Part shown: in pieces, positions 44,019 to 52,855 of the stretch
Numbering within the stretch: position 1 is the stretch's first letter
Layout of the letters: each line of letters begins with the position of its first letter
Assembly (NCBI RefSeq): GCF_001942305.1
Contig: NZ_MKKE01000055.1
Location: forward strand, 62,001 to 126,000
DNA from: Saccharomonospora sp. CUA-673
GTDB lineage: Bacteria > Actinomycetota > Actinomycetes > Mycobacteriales > Pseudonocardiaceae
Direction of reading: 5' to 3'
DNA length: 64,000 bases
Notes under the pieces: generated by a model
What the model saw: only the letters and a program-made list of their open reading frames with translations
Told to the model about the DNA's origin: nothing
The model's database searches: none
Program-made: the position numbers and the translations under genes

Positions 44019-45776
44019 TCAGGTAGGCCGCAGTTCCCGGTCCACCGTCGCCGTGGTGTTCGCGAGCAGTTCCAACTTGCACGCCAGCCACAACGCGAAC
44101 TGGTGCTCGGCCTCGCGCAGGTTGAGTCGCAGCGCCCGCGACGCCCGCTCCAGCTTGTAGAGCATCGTGTTGCGGTGGATGTGCAGCGCCCGCGCGGCCG
44201 CGTTCACATTGCCGCCGCACTCGATGTAGGTGACGACGGCCCGTTCCAGATCGGACCCGCCCGTGCTCTCCTCGCGCAACGGGGCCAGCAGTTCGTCGGC
44301 GAAACCCTTGCCCACCGGGCTGCCGGCCAGTTCGGACAGCGCCGCGAAGACGCGCAACTCGTGGAAACCGCACACGCTGTCCAGACCGAGCTGCTGCCGG
44401 AGCCCGAGCGCGATCCGCGCCTCCCGGTAGCTGTCGGTGATCCGGACGGCGCCGCTGACCGGCCTGCCGTAGGCCACCTGCACCGGCACCCCCAGTTTGC
44501 GGACCAGGTCCTGTTCCAGGGTTCGCGCGTAGTCGGCGACGAACCGGTTGGCTGCGTCGGGGGTGGTCCGTTTGGGCCGGTCGAACCGGTACACCACCGC
44601 CAGGACGTCGCCCACCGCGGCGGCGAGGGTCTGCGTTCCGGGTGGTGAGGTGCGCGCGACGTCGCGGACGGCGTTCGGGACCGCGTTGCCGGGTTCGCCG
44701 CCGCTCGCCGCGCGGAAACCGCCGGCGACGATCACCGCGTAGTCCGAACCGGTCGGGAACCGGTAGTGCTCGGCCCGCGCCGCGAGATCGGCCTCCGTCG
44801 CGAACCTGCCGTGCAACAGCGCATGGACGAAGTCGCCGCGGGCACGTTCCTCCGCCTCGGAGATGCTGCGCATCCGCAGCATCTCGGTGCCGACGATGGT
44901 GATCGCCTGCTCCACGACCACCCGATGCTGCGCCACGTCGTGCGGATGCGGCCGGGCCGCCGGCTCGACGAGAACCACCCAGCCGTCGTGCCGACCGCCC
45001 AGCACGATCGCCCCGACCACGCAGGTGAACGGATTGCCGGCGATCTCGACGGCACCGACGATCGGCCCGCGCCCGCCGTCCAGCGCCCGGTCGAGCAGAT
45101 CCGGCGGATCGTCCCGCAGCAGTTCCCGCATGGTCCGGGCGGTCAGCACCTCCCCGGACGGGGTCGAGGACTCACCGACCGAACCCGCCTGCGCGAACTC
45201 GAGCACCTGGTAGTCGCTGTCCAGCACTGCCACGGCGCACTGAGACAGCCGCGACATCTGGTGACACAACGCCGAGATGCCGGCTCCGCGGTACGACAAC
45301 TCCGCCAGCGCCTGATGCACCCGGACCCCGTACCGCATGACGTGCGCCTCGTGCGCCAGGACGAGCTCGGCCACGAGCCGGCCGACCTGCCGGAAGTCCG
45401 TGTGCGCACCGACCGTGATGATCGGCATCGCCTCGGCGTCGGCGCGGTCGGCTTGGGCGGTCCCGGGTTCGCCGCCGGCGACGACGAGCGCCACCGGGCG
45501 ACGGGCGCGCAGCTCGGCCAGTTGATCGGCCTCGACGTCGGACTCACGCGCATACACGAGCACCCCGTCGAGGTCCTCCTCCCCGGACAGGGCCTGCTGC
45601 CAGGGCAGACACCACGTGACGACCCGGTCGCGCGCGCCGTCCCCGGTGATCGTCGCGTCGCGGAACAACCGCTCCTGCAGCACGCGGGCCAGCGTCGGCT
45701 CGTGGGACAGGGCTGGGTCGTCGGACGAAGTCGGTTCATGGGACGGCGTCGATGTCTCGGGTGCAGCCAGCTCCAC
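44019..45776 (-). CDS. PucR-family transcriptional regulator
   Basis: A 585-residue protein. The N-terminal part is the PucR sensor domain ([40 protein letters not shown], with [20 protein letters not shown]). A GGDEF-like CdaR segment follows ([20 protein letters not shown]). The C-terminal HTH is of the PucR type ([20 protein letters not shown]). GTG at 45776 has GGGGAAAAC upstream. It is divergent from the HbpS-like gene and next to the MFS gene; a role in controlling the seven-gene catabolic operon at 46.4-52.7 kb is plausible but unproven. Confidence 0.86.
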
Positions 45777-45935
45777 GTTTTCCCCTTTCGGGCCCACCGC
45801 TCGCTCACACCGCGTTGGGCAGGGTGCATAGGGAGACGGCGGTCGGATTCGGCATTTTGACCATTGTTGGCGACCGGGCGCAAGGGCCAGATTGGAGTTC
45901 GAATCCCACCCCGACTCCCAGCAGGAGGAGACCAC

Positions 45936-46388
45936 GTGCACACGGTCAATCGGATCACTCTCGACGACGCCCTGCCCATCCTCGCGGCCGCGAGGGCCAA
46001 GGCCGAGGAGATCGGCGTGAAGCAGACCATCTGCGTCTGCGACGACGGCGGGAACGTGATCGCGCTCCACCGGCTGCCCGGTGCCCGCCTGACCGGCGTG
46101 GAGATCGCGATCGCGAAGGCGTTCACCGCGGCCGGCCACGAGCGGGCCACACACCTGTTCAACGAGCCGCCGAACGGCCCTGCCCTGCCGGGTAACGAGG
46201 CCTTCGGGATCAGCCACATGCTGCCGGGCAAGTTCGCCATCTTCGTCGGCGGATTCCCGATCCTGCACGAGGGTCAGATCGTCGGCGGCGTCGGTGTCAG
46301 CGGCGGCAACGGCGACCAGGACAAGGCGGTGGGGGCCGCGGCACTGGCCGCGTTCGAGGAGCACGTGGCACCGGTTCCCACCTCCTGA
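45936..46388 (+). CDS. GlcG/HbpS-family protein
   Basis: A 150-residue protein with the HbpS/GlcG fold: ITLDDALPILAAARAKAEEI, CVCDDGGNVIALHRLPGARL, AIAKAFTAAGHERATHLF and GGFPILHEGQIVGGVGVSGG. HbpS binds haem in Streptomyces; many family members instead sit in catabolic operons with unknown roles. There is no secretion signal, so a cytoplasmic role is likely. GTG at 45936 follows AGGAGGAG, a near-perfect ribosome site. It is divergent from the PucR-type regulator, and a strong hairpin follows its stop. Confidence 0.82.
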   Translation: MHTVNRITLDDALPILAAARAKAEEIGVKQTICVCDDGGNVIALHRLPGARLTGVEIAIAKAFTAAGHERATHLFNEPPNGPALPGNEAFGISHMLPGKFAIFVGGFPILHEGQIVGGVGVSGGNGDQDKAVGAAALAAFEEHVAPVPTS

Positions 46389-46416
46389 AGGCCTCCTGGA
46401 GCACACGATGACGAGA

Positions 46417-46452
46417 GCGGCGGCCCGGCAGTACGCACTGCCGGGCCGCCGC
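46417..46452. terminator. Strong bidirectional terminator between HbpS-like gene and rid gene
   Basis: Perfect 16-bp stem GCGGCGGCCCGGCAGT (46417-46432) and ACTGCCGGGCCGCCGC (46437-46452) with the loop ACGC, between convergent stops at 46388 (+) and 46454 (-). Confidence 0.85.
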
Positions 46453-46453
46453 T

Positions 46454-46903
46454 TCACCAATGGATCGTCACGATGGACGCGGTGAGGTCGACCTCGACCG
46501 GAGCGCCGGAGGGCAGGCTCGCCACTCCGATCGCCGTCCGCGCGACGGTTCCCCGCGCGCCCAGCCACGCCCGCAGCGGTTCCGAGGCACCGTCCGCGAC
46601 GGCCGTGTGCTCGGTGAAGTCCGGTCCGCAGGCCACGTACACGGTCATCCGCAGGCACCGCGCGATCCGGTCCAGGCCACCGGCCGCGTCGGCCACCGCC
46701 AGCAGGGCATTCGACGCGGCGAGTGCCGCCGCCTTGCGCGCGGCGGCGACGTCGACCTCGATGCCGACCCTGCCCTGCAGGCGCAGTTTGCCGCCGATCC
46801 TGGGGGTCATCCCGGCGCTGAAGGCCAGACCACCGTGCACGACGGCCGGTACGTAGTCACCCTGCGGTGGGGCGACATGTCGGGTCTCGGTCCGTTCAGT
46901 CAC
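46454..46903 (-). CDS. RidA/YjgF-family imine (enamine) deaminase
   Basis: A 149-residue protein, last gene of the operon. Rid segments are visible: VHGGLAFSAGMTPRIGGKLR, AASNALLAVADAAGGLDRIA, MTVYVACGPDFTEH, LRAWLGARGTVARTAIGVA and PVEVDLTASIV. The Arg of RTAIGV matches the Arg that binds the substrate carboxylate in RidA. GTG at 46903 overlaps the gamma-glutamyltransferase-like stop, so it is translated with it; a longer frame upstream is not needed. RidA proteins hydrolyse reactive 2-imino or enamine intermediates, which suggests that the operon's pathway makes an imine. Confidence 0.85.
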   Translation of the reverse strand: MTERTETRHVAPPQGDYVPAVVHGGLAFSAGMTPRIGGKLRLQGRVGIEVDVAAARKAAALAASNALLAVADAAGGLDRIARCLRMTVYVACGPDFTEHTAVADGASEPLRAWLGARGTVARTAIGVASLPSGAPVEVDLTASIVTIHW

Positions 46904-48509
46904 CGAGCACCACCCCGTCCTGTCTCGGATCGGCACCACCGGACAACACACCCGCGGCGTGGTCGGCGGCCAGCACCAGGGCCGAGCCGCCTGCGTCCCA
47001 CGGGCCGATCGCGCGCACGGTGTGGCCGCGGCCGCGCAGCTCGGTGAGCACGTCGTCGCCGAGGCGATCCTCGCAGCGCAGCTCCGGTTCGTCGCCGATC
47101 GTGTCCGCGTCGCTGCCCGGGTGGACCGTGAACCGCGGTGCGGACACGGCCTGCTGGGCGTCGGCTCCGTGGTCGACGAGGTGCGAGAGCAGCTGGGTGT
47201 TCCACTGCACCTGCCCGTCCCCGCCGGGGGTGTTGCCGACGTAGCGGAGCCGGTCCTGCTCGTCGGTGGCGATCCACGCGTTGAGCGTGTGCAGCGGCCT
47301 GCGCCGGGGACGCACCTCGTTGGGGTGGCCGTCGATCAGATACGCACCGCGGCCGAGCCGGTTGTTCAGCACGACCCCGGTGCCCGGGATCGTCACGCCG
47401 GAACCGAACGTGAACGCCAGCGAGTGGATGAAGCTGACGGCCCGGCCCTCGGCGTCGACGGCCACGGTGGCGGTCGTGTCCCCGTCGGGGCGCACGTCAC
47501 CGGGCGCCGCACGCTCGCCCGCGGCGATCTCGGCGCGCGCGGCGCGGACGGTGTCGGGCTCGAGCAGTCGCCGCCATTCGTCGTTGTCGCTGGCGCAGCC
47601 GGCGAACCGGTCGGCGAACGCGCGGCGCGCCGCGGCCGCGAACAGGTCCACCGAGTCCGCACCCAGCACCGGGTGTTCGCCGAGCCTGCCGTCGCTGAGC
47701 GCGGCCTGCTGCAGCATCATCCACCCGGCCGAGGGCGGCGGAGTCTGATGCACCGTCACCCCGCCGTAGCGCGTCGAGATCGCCCCGCCCACCAGCGGCT
47801 CGCCGCACAGCTGCCATTCGTCACCGGAGAACGGGACGTCGGCGGCACGCAGTGCCGCAACGGCCTTCTCGGCCAGTTCGCCCTTGTAGAAGGTGCCGGG
47901 GTCGGCAGCCAGAATGCGCATGGTCTGTGCGAGTTCGGCCTGCACCAGCCTGGTTCCGACCTCCGGCACCCTCCGCTCGGGCAGGAACACCGCACCGGTG
48001 CCCGAATCGGCTGCGAGCAGTTCGGTGTGCGCTGCGATGTCCGCCCGGGTCTTGGCCGTGCACGGGACGCCGCGTTCGGCGGCGGCGATCGCCGGGGCCC
48101 ACAACTCGTCCAGCGGAAGTGTCGCCGACCGTGCGTGCAGCGCGGCCAACGCCGCCGGAGCTCCGGGCACGGCCACCGACAACCCGCCGCGCAGCGGCAC
48201 CGCCGTGCACCCGCGGTCCCGGTAGAACGACGGCTCACCGCCGTCGGGGCCGAACCCGCTTCCGCCGACCGTCCACACGCTCCCGTCGGGTTCGCGGACG
48301 ACGGCGAACGCGTCGCCGCCGATGCCGCACTGTCCCGGCAGGGTCAGCCAGCACTGCGCTGCCATCGCCAACGTCGCGTCGACCGCGTTCCCACCCGAGG
48401 CGAGCACGTGATTGCCCGCCGCGGTGACGGCCGGATGACTCGCTGCCGCCAGATGCCGCGAGCCGAGCACGGCCCTACGGTCCGGCGTGTCCCATGTCCG
48501 TTGCCACAT
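46896..48509 (-). CDS. Cytoplasmic gamma-glutamyltransferase-family Ntn hydrolase
   Basis: A 537-residue protein from ATG 48509, 4 bp after the upstream stop; an upstream frame to 48545 is also open. The family core is clear: ASGGNAVDATLAMAAQCWLT, GQCGIGGDAFAVV, GGLSVAVPGAPAALAALHAR. The autoprocessing and catalytic threonine is at about 345 in GDTTATVAVDAEG. The usual TTHxS is changed to TTAT, and there is no signal peptide, unlike periplasmic GGT. Members without export include oxamate amidohydrolase HpxW, so an amidohydrolase or acylase role is as likely as glutathione breakdown. It is embedded in an oxidative catabolic operon. Confidence 0.84.
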   Translation of the reverse strand: MWQRTWDTPDRRAVLGSRHLAAASHPAVTAAGNHVLASGGNAVDATLAMAAQCWLTLPGQCGIGGDAFAVVREPDGSVWTVGGSGFGPDGGEPSFYRDRGCTAVPLRGGLSVAVPGAPAALAALHARSATLPLDELWAPAIAAAERGVPCTAKTRADIAAHTELLAADSGTGAVFLPERRVPEVGTRLVQAELAQTMRILAADPGTFYKGELAEKAVAALRAADVPFSGDEWQLCGEPLVGGAISTRYGGVTVHQTPPPSAGWMMLQQAALSDGRLGEHPVLGADSVDLFAAAARRAFADRFAGCASDNDEWRRLLEPDTVRAARAEIAAGERAAPGDVRPDGDTTATVAVDAEGRAVSFIHSLAFTFGSGVTIPGTGVVLNNRLGRGAYLIDGHPNEVRPRRRPLHTLNAWIATDEQDRLRYVGNTPGGDGQVQWNTQLLSHLVDHGADAQQAVSAPRFTVHPGSDADTIGDEPELRCEDRLGDDVLTELRGRGHTVRAIGPWDAGGSALVLAADHAAGVLSGGADPRQDGVVLGD

Positions 48510-48513
48510 GTCG

Positions 48514-48870
48514 TTATCCGACGGCGTTCCGGCGGCGCGGGCCACCCTCGGCGATGTCCTCCGGGGTGACGCCGACGAAGATCTCGCCGTCCTCCTCCTT
48601 CACCGGGTAGGTGCGAATGGGCTTCGTCGCCGGCGGGCACACCGGCTCCCCGCTCTCCAGGTCGAACACGCTGCCGTGGCACGAACAGCCGATGCCCTCG
48701 TCGACGAGCTTGCCCGAGGAAAGCAGACAGTCCAGATGCGTGCAGTAGTTGGACGTCGCGTACGCCGTGCCGCGCAGCCGCGCTACGGCGATCTCCAGTT
48801 CGCCCGCGTAGAAACGGCGAACGTAGCCCTCGGGAATCTGGCCGGAACGGGCGACCTTGACGAATTCCAT
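48514..48870 (-). CDS. Rieske [2Fe-2S] ferredoxin (second copy of the operon)
   Basis: A 118-residue small Rieske protein. The cluster ligands are Cys43-Thr-His45, then 16 residues, then Cys62-Ser-Cys-His65 (CTHLDC and CSCHG). The start FVKVARSGQIPEGYVRRFYA resembles ferredoxins of aromatic-ring dioxygenase systems. It is transcribed after the aldehyde dehydrogenase gene with a 21-bp gap. Two Rieske ferredoxins in one operon with a single reductase is unusual; they may deliver electrons to different steps. Confidence 0.88.
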   Translation of the reverse strand: MEFVKVARSGQIPEGYVRRFYAGELEIAVARLRGTAYATSNYCTHLDCLLSSGKLVDEGIGCSCHGSVFDLESGEPVCPPATKPIRTYPVKEEDGEIFVGVTPEDIAEGGPRRRNAVG

Positions 48871-48891
48871 GCGTGCTCCTCCGTGGTTCTG

Positions 48892-50322
48892 TCAGGGACT
48901 GACGTAGACGGTCTTCTCGGCGGTGTAGAACTGCGACATCTGCTCGCCGGCCTGCTCCTTGGACGTCTGCGTGCTCGACGCCTTGAGCCCGCCGAACGGG
49001 GCGTTGCCGGCCATGCCCGTGGTCGGCTGGTTGATCTTCACCAGACCCGACGTCACCTGTTCGGCGAAGGCCAGCGCGCGGCCGAGGTCGCCGGTGACGA
49101 TGCCGGTGGACAGTCCGTACGGCGTCGCGTCCGCCACCTCGACGGCCTCGGCGAACGAGGCGACCTCGAGGAACGCCACGAGCGGTCCGAACACCTCCTC
49201 CTGCGCCAGCCGCGAGTCCGGCGCGACGCCGGAGAAGACCGCGGGTTCGAGGAAGTAGCCGTGTTCGACATCCGCCGGTGGTTGTCCTCCCGTGTGCAGC
49301 CGGGCGCCCTCGTCGAGGCCGAGCTGCACGTACCGGCGCGTCTTGTCGTACTGCTCCTGCGTGGCCAGCGGGCCGAGCTGAACCCCGTCGGTCATCCCGT
49401 CGCCGATGGTCAACGCCTCCGTCCGCGCCACGACCCGCTCGAGCAGCGCGTCGTGGACATCGGTGTGCGCGATGACCCGGCTCGTTCCCGTGCAGGCCTG
49501 GCCGGTGAGGCCGAACGCTCCCCGCACGATCAGGTCCGCGGCACGGTCGAGGTCGGCGTCCTCGAGCACGACGACGGCGTTCTTGCCGCCCAACTCCAGC
49601 TGCGTACGCCGGTCGGGACCGACCGCGCTGTGGATGCGCTCGCCGACCGCGGTCGATCCGGTGAACGTCACCGCCGATACCCGGGGGTCGCCGACCAACG
49701 CCGCACCGACCTCCCCGCCACCGTGCACCAACGCCAGCGCCCCCTTCGGCACACCGGCCTCGAGCAACGCCTCCACCATGCGCATCGCCAGAACCGGCGT
49801 GACCTCGCTCGGCTTGTAGACGACACCGTTGCCCGCGGCCAACGCCGGCCCCAACTTCCGCGAGGGGATGTTGAGCGGGAAGTTCCACGGCGTGATCGCG
49901 GCGACCACGCCCACCGGTTGCCGCGCCGTGTACACGAGCCCGGACGCAGCCGGGTACGTCCGGCCCGTCATCCGCAGCGCCTCACTCGCGTAGAAGCGCA
50001 GGTTCGCCGGCGTGCGGCGCACCTCGCCCAGCGCCTCACCGAATGTCTTGCCCTCCTCGGCGACGAGCTCCGCCGCGAGCTTCTCCGGGTCCCGTTCCAG
50101 GACCGCGGCCGCCGCGTTCAACACCTCGGCACGCTTCTCGGGTCCCGCAGCCGCCCACTCGTGCCGGCCCGCCTCGACCGCACCGACCGCCGCCGCGACG
50201 TCGGCCGCCGCGGAATCCGGCGCCGTGGCAACGACGGACCGCGTGTCCGCCGGGTTGCGCCGTTCGAACCGGCGTCCACTCTCGGCGCCGGTCCACACCC
50301 CACCGATGAAGTTCTCCGTCAT
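48892..50322 (-). CDS. Aldehyde dehydrogenase (NAD(P)+ dependent)
   Basis: A 476-residue ALDH. The catalytic Cys277 is in GLTGQACTGTSR, the general base Glu243 in QLELGGKN, the cofactor motif is TFTGSTAVGERI, and TPWNFPLNIPSRKLGPALAA is the substrate-channel segment with Asn147. The C-terminal part (GMAGNAPFGGLKASSTQTSK) is like that of semialdehyde, betaine-aldehyde or 2,5-dioxovalerate dehydrogenases. ATG at 50322 overlaps the stop of the reductase gene by four bases (ATGA). It should oxidise an aldehyde released by the upstream oxidase. Confidence 0.9.
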   Translation of the reverse strand: MTENFIGGVWTGAESGRRFERRNPADTRSVVATAPDSAAADVAAAVGAVEAGRHEWAAAGPEKRAEVLNAAAAVLERDPEKLAAELVAEEGKTFGEALGEVRRTPANLRFYASEALRMTGRTYPAASGLVYTARQPVGVVAAITPWNFPLNIPSRKLGPALAAGNGVVYKPSEVTPVLAMRMVEALLEAGVPKGALALVHGGGEVGAALVGDPRVSAVTFTGSTAVGERIHSAVGPDRRTQLELGGKNAVVVLEDADLDRAADLIVRGAFGLTGQACTGTSRVIAHTDVHDALLERVVARTEALTIGDGMTDGVQLGPLATQEQYDKTRRYVQLGLDEGARLHTGGQPPADVEHGYFLEPAVFSGVAPDSRLAQEEVFGPLVAFLEVASFAEAVEVADATPYGLSTGIVTGDLGRALAFAEQVTSGLVKINQPTTGMAGNAPFGGLKASSTQTSKEQAGEQMSQFYTAEKTVYVSP

Positions 50323-51569
50323 GCCACTTCCTCCATCGCCAGTTCGAACAGATCCACGTCCTCGTCCTTCAGGACATCGGGGCTCACGGGCACCCCACGG
50401 GAGATGAGTTCCTTGGCCGCGAGCACGTCGCCGCCGCGCTCGGCGGCGAACACCGCGCGCACCGCACCGCCGGACAGGAAGAAGGCACAGAAGTCCACAT
50501 CGGACAACGAACCGCGTACGACGATCTCGTCCCAGCTCGTCGCGTGCCCCGCGTACTGCAGGTTCACGTCGTACTGATCCGACCAGAACCAGTGCGGGTC
50601 GACGAACGGCTGACTACGGCCGAGCATCGCGTTGGCCGCCGCCGTGGACAGCCGGTTCGCGCTGTCGAAGTGCTCGGTGCGGACGTGCCCACCCACGAGC
50701 GGGTGGAAGTGCGATGCGACGTCACCCGCGGCGAACACGTTCGGCAGCGACGTGCGGCCGTGCTCGTCGACGACGATCCCGTCGGCCACCGTGATGCCCG
50801 CGTCGACGGCGAGGCCGGTGGCCGGTTCGATGCCGATGCCCACGACGACGGCGTCCGCGTCGATCCGCCTGCCGCCCGACGTCGTCACGGTCACGCCGGC
50901 GCTGCCCTCGGTGACGGCGCCCACGGTCTCCCCCAGCACCAGGTCGACGCCGTTCTCCCGGTGCAACGAACCGCACACGGCGCCCATCTCCGCACCGAGG
51001 ACCCTCCGAAGTGGAGTGTCCAGCGCCTCGACGATCACCACGTCGACGCCCCGCGCCCGGGCCGTCGCCGCGACCTCCGAGCCGATGAAGCCGGCGCCCA
51101 CGACGACGAGTCGCGCACCGGGGACCAGGACGTCGCGCAGCCGGTCGGCGTCGGCGCGCGTGCGCAGGGTGTGGATGCGGGATCCGCCGACCCCGGGCAG
51201 GGTGCGGGGCCGGCCGCCGGTCGCGATCAGCACCGCGTCGGCACGCACCTCGTCGTCGGCCAGCCGGACGCTGCCGGACGCAGGGTCGAGTCCGAGGACA
51301 GGCGCGCCGAGTCGCAGCTGCACGTCCTTGTCGGCGCACCACTCCTCGGTGAGCAGGAAGAGTCCGTCGGTGTCACCCGTCTCGAGGTACTCCTTGGACA
51401 GCGGCGGACGCTGGTACGGCAGGTCCGGTTCCGCACCGATGATCTGGATGCCGCCGTCGAATCCGCGACGGCGCAACGTGCGGGCGGCGACGGCGGCGCA
51501 TTGCCCCGCGCCGATCACCACGATGTCGGACGGCGTCGTGCCGGGAATCCCGGCTTCCTCGGTCGGCAT
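50319..51569 (-). CDS. FAD-dependent ferredoxin reductase
   Basis: A 416-residue protein. FAD motif DIVVIGAGQCAAVAARTLRR, the substrate-side motif YQRPPLSKEYL, the NADH motif LVVVGAGFIGSEVAATARAR and LPNVFAAGDVASHF near the second FAD contact. The C-terminal Reductase_C domain follows (WFWSDQYDVNLQYAGHA). This is the BphA4/AlkT-type reductase that feeds Rieske ferredoxins. ATG at 51569 is preceded by GAGGTGAGG that overlaps the stop of the Rieske gene upstream. Together with the two Rieske proteins it forms a complete electron chain. Confidence 0.9.
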   Translation of the reverse strand: MPTEEAGIPGTTPSDIVVIGAGQCAAVAARTLRRRGFDGGIQIIGAEPDLPYQRPPLSKEYLETGDTDGLFLLTEEWCADKDVQLRLGAPVLGLDPASGSVRLADDEVRADAVLIATGGRPRTLPGVGGSRIHTLRTRADADRLRDVLVPGARLVVVGAGFIGSEVAATARARGVDVVIVEALDTPLRRVLGAEMGAVCGSLHRENGVDLVLGETVGAVTEGSAGVTVTTSGGRRIDADAVVVGIGIEPATGLAVDAGITVADGIVVDEHGRTSLPNVFAAGDVASHFHPLVGGHVRTEHFDSANRLSTAAANAMLGRSQPFVDPHWFWSDQYDVNLQYAGHATSWDEIVVRGSLSDVDFCAFFLSGGAVRAVFAAERGGDVLAAKELISRGVPVSPDVLKDEDVDLFELAMEEVA

Positions 51570-51574
51570 GCGCC

Positions 51575-51922
51575 TCACCTCGATTCGGCTTGCAGCGGCG
51601 CGGCGGACGTCGCCGGCTGCGTGGGGTTCACGTAGATCCGCCCGTCCTCGACCCGGACGGCGTAGGTGGGCTGGCACATGTCCTGGCCCTCGGCCTCACC
51701 GGTCTCCGGGTCGAAACGCCACTGGTGGCCGGGGCAGATCACCCGGCCGTGCAGGACGGTTCCCTTGGTCAACGACCGTTGCTTGTGGACACACGAGTCC
51801 TGGAGCGCGTACACGCGGCCTTCCAGGTGGAACAGGGCGATCGCCTCGCCCGCAGCCTCCACACGCATCTTCTTGCGCCGCGCGAGCTCGGTCATGTCGG
51901 CCAGGTCGACCCACTCGTCCAT
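51575..51922 (-). CDS. Rieske [2Fe-2S] ferredoxin (first copy of the operon)
   Basis: A 115-residue Rieske protein with ligands Cys44-Val-His46 and, after 16 residues, Cys63-Pro-Gly-His66 (CVHKQR and CPGHQW). The beginning MDEWVDLADMTELARRKKMR is typical of small soluble ferredoxins. It lies between the haem-oxygenase-like oxidase and the ferredoxin reductase, five bases before the reductase start, which suggests it is the direct electron donor for the oxidase. ATG at 51922 was chosen because the fold begins there. Confidence 0.88.
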   Translation of the reverse strand: MDEWVDLADMTELARRKKMRVEAAGEAIALFHLEGRVYALQDSCVHKQRSLTKGTVLHGRVICPGHQWRFDPETGEAEGQDMCQPTYAVRVEDGRIYVNPTQPATSAAPLQAESR

Positions 51923-51987
51923 AGACCTCGTCCCTTCCCGATGACGGGGTGGACGAGCCGCCGTGCGGACCCGTCCACCCCACCGGC

Positions 51988-52707
51988 TCATGCCCCGACG
52001 AGATCGGGGGCGACGTAGGTGTCGTAGAGCGCCTTCGTGTACGAGAAGCGCATCTCGGCGCCCCACCGCACGAACTTCAGGCACCGCTGCTGCAACGCGG
52101 GTGTGTCGGCGTGGTCGAGCACGATCTGGAAGCCGCGCTCGCCGTGCACCTCGTCGGACGTGATGTGCAGTTCGAAGAACTCGATCTCGTCCTCGGTGAA
52201 GCCGTAGGTCTCCCGCAGCGGGACGATCTGCTTCTTGTAGATGCTGGGAACCTGCGATTCGAGGCCCACCACGAGCGCCGCGGTCGACACGGTGAAGTGC
52301 TCCCGCATGGCCGTGGCGTAGCACCAGGCCTGCAAACCCCTGGTCACGGCGTTCATGTTGTTCGGGTCCTCGACCCGCTCGCGCGTGGTGCCGCACGCCT
52401 CCGCGAACCGGATCAGCAGATCCGTGTGGCGGATGTCGGCGACCTCCTCCTCGTACATGTTCTGGAGCAGGAAGTCCTTGGCGCCGGTGAACTCCTCGGG
52501 CGTGTTGCCGTAGATGTAGCCGAGGTAGTCGGCGAACGGACCGACGTAGTGGAAGTGGTTCTCAGCCCAGCGGGAGAAGTGCTCCCGCTTGAGCTCGCCG
52601 TCCGCCCACGCCTTGCTGAAGGACGCATTGCTCGCCTCGCGCCCCTTGATGGCTTGCTCGAGTTGGGCTCGGAAGTCCTCTTTGGATAGAAGCTCGGTCA
52701 CCGTCAT
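51988..52707 (-). CDS. Haem-oxygenase-like diiron oxidase (iron-containing redox enzyme, CADD/PqqC-like)
   Basis: A 239-residue all-helical protein, first gene of the seven-gene operon. The six metal ligands expected for haem-oxygenase-like diiron oxidases (HDO) can be matched by spacing: Glu87 and His94 (EEEVADIRHTDLL), Glu150 (VVGLE), His181, Asp185 and His188 (HITSDEVHGERG). This is the arrangement of CADD, UndA and BesC-type enzymes, which cleave C-C or C-N bonds or oxygenate amines with O2. ATG at 52707 follows GGAAGG. The adjacent Rieske ferredoxin and reductase would be a dedicated reductant supply. The substrate is unknown. Confidence 0.83.
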   Translation of the reverse strand: MTVTELLSKEDFRAQLEQAIKGREASNASFSKAWADGELKREHFSRWAENHFHYVGPFADYLGYIYGNTPEEFTGAKDFLLQNMYEEEVADIRHTDLLIRFAEACGTTRERVEDPNNMNAVTRGLQAWCYATAMREHFTVSTAALVVGLESQVPSIYKKQIVPLRETYGFTEDEIEFFELHITSDEVHGERGFQIVLDHADTPALQQRCLKFVRWGAEMRFSYTKALYDTYVAPDLVGA

Positions 52708-52855
52708 CACCTTCCGGCTGTTGGTCTGATGCCGTGACCCGAAGCTACGGAGACCCACGGAGCTCACTCCACGGACAGAGTGCACAGTCGTTCCGCGGAA
52801 TTCGTGTGCAGTCTGCAGGGGGCGTGCGGCGGGCACAGCTGCCTACGGTCCAGGG

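Noticed and set aside
45841..45920. A complete tRNA gene
   Set aside because: Only the 3' quarter looks tRNA-like; the T-stem does not pair and no anticodon or D arm can be folded.
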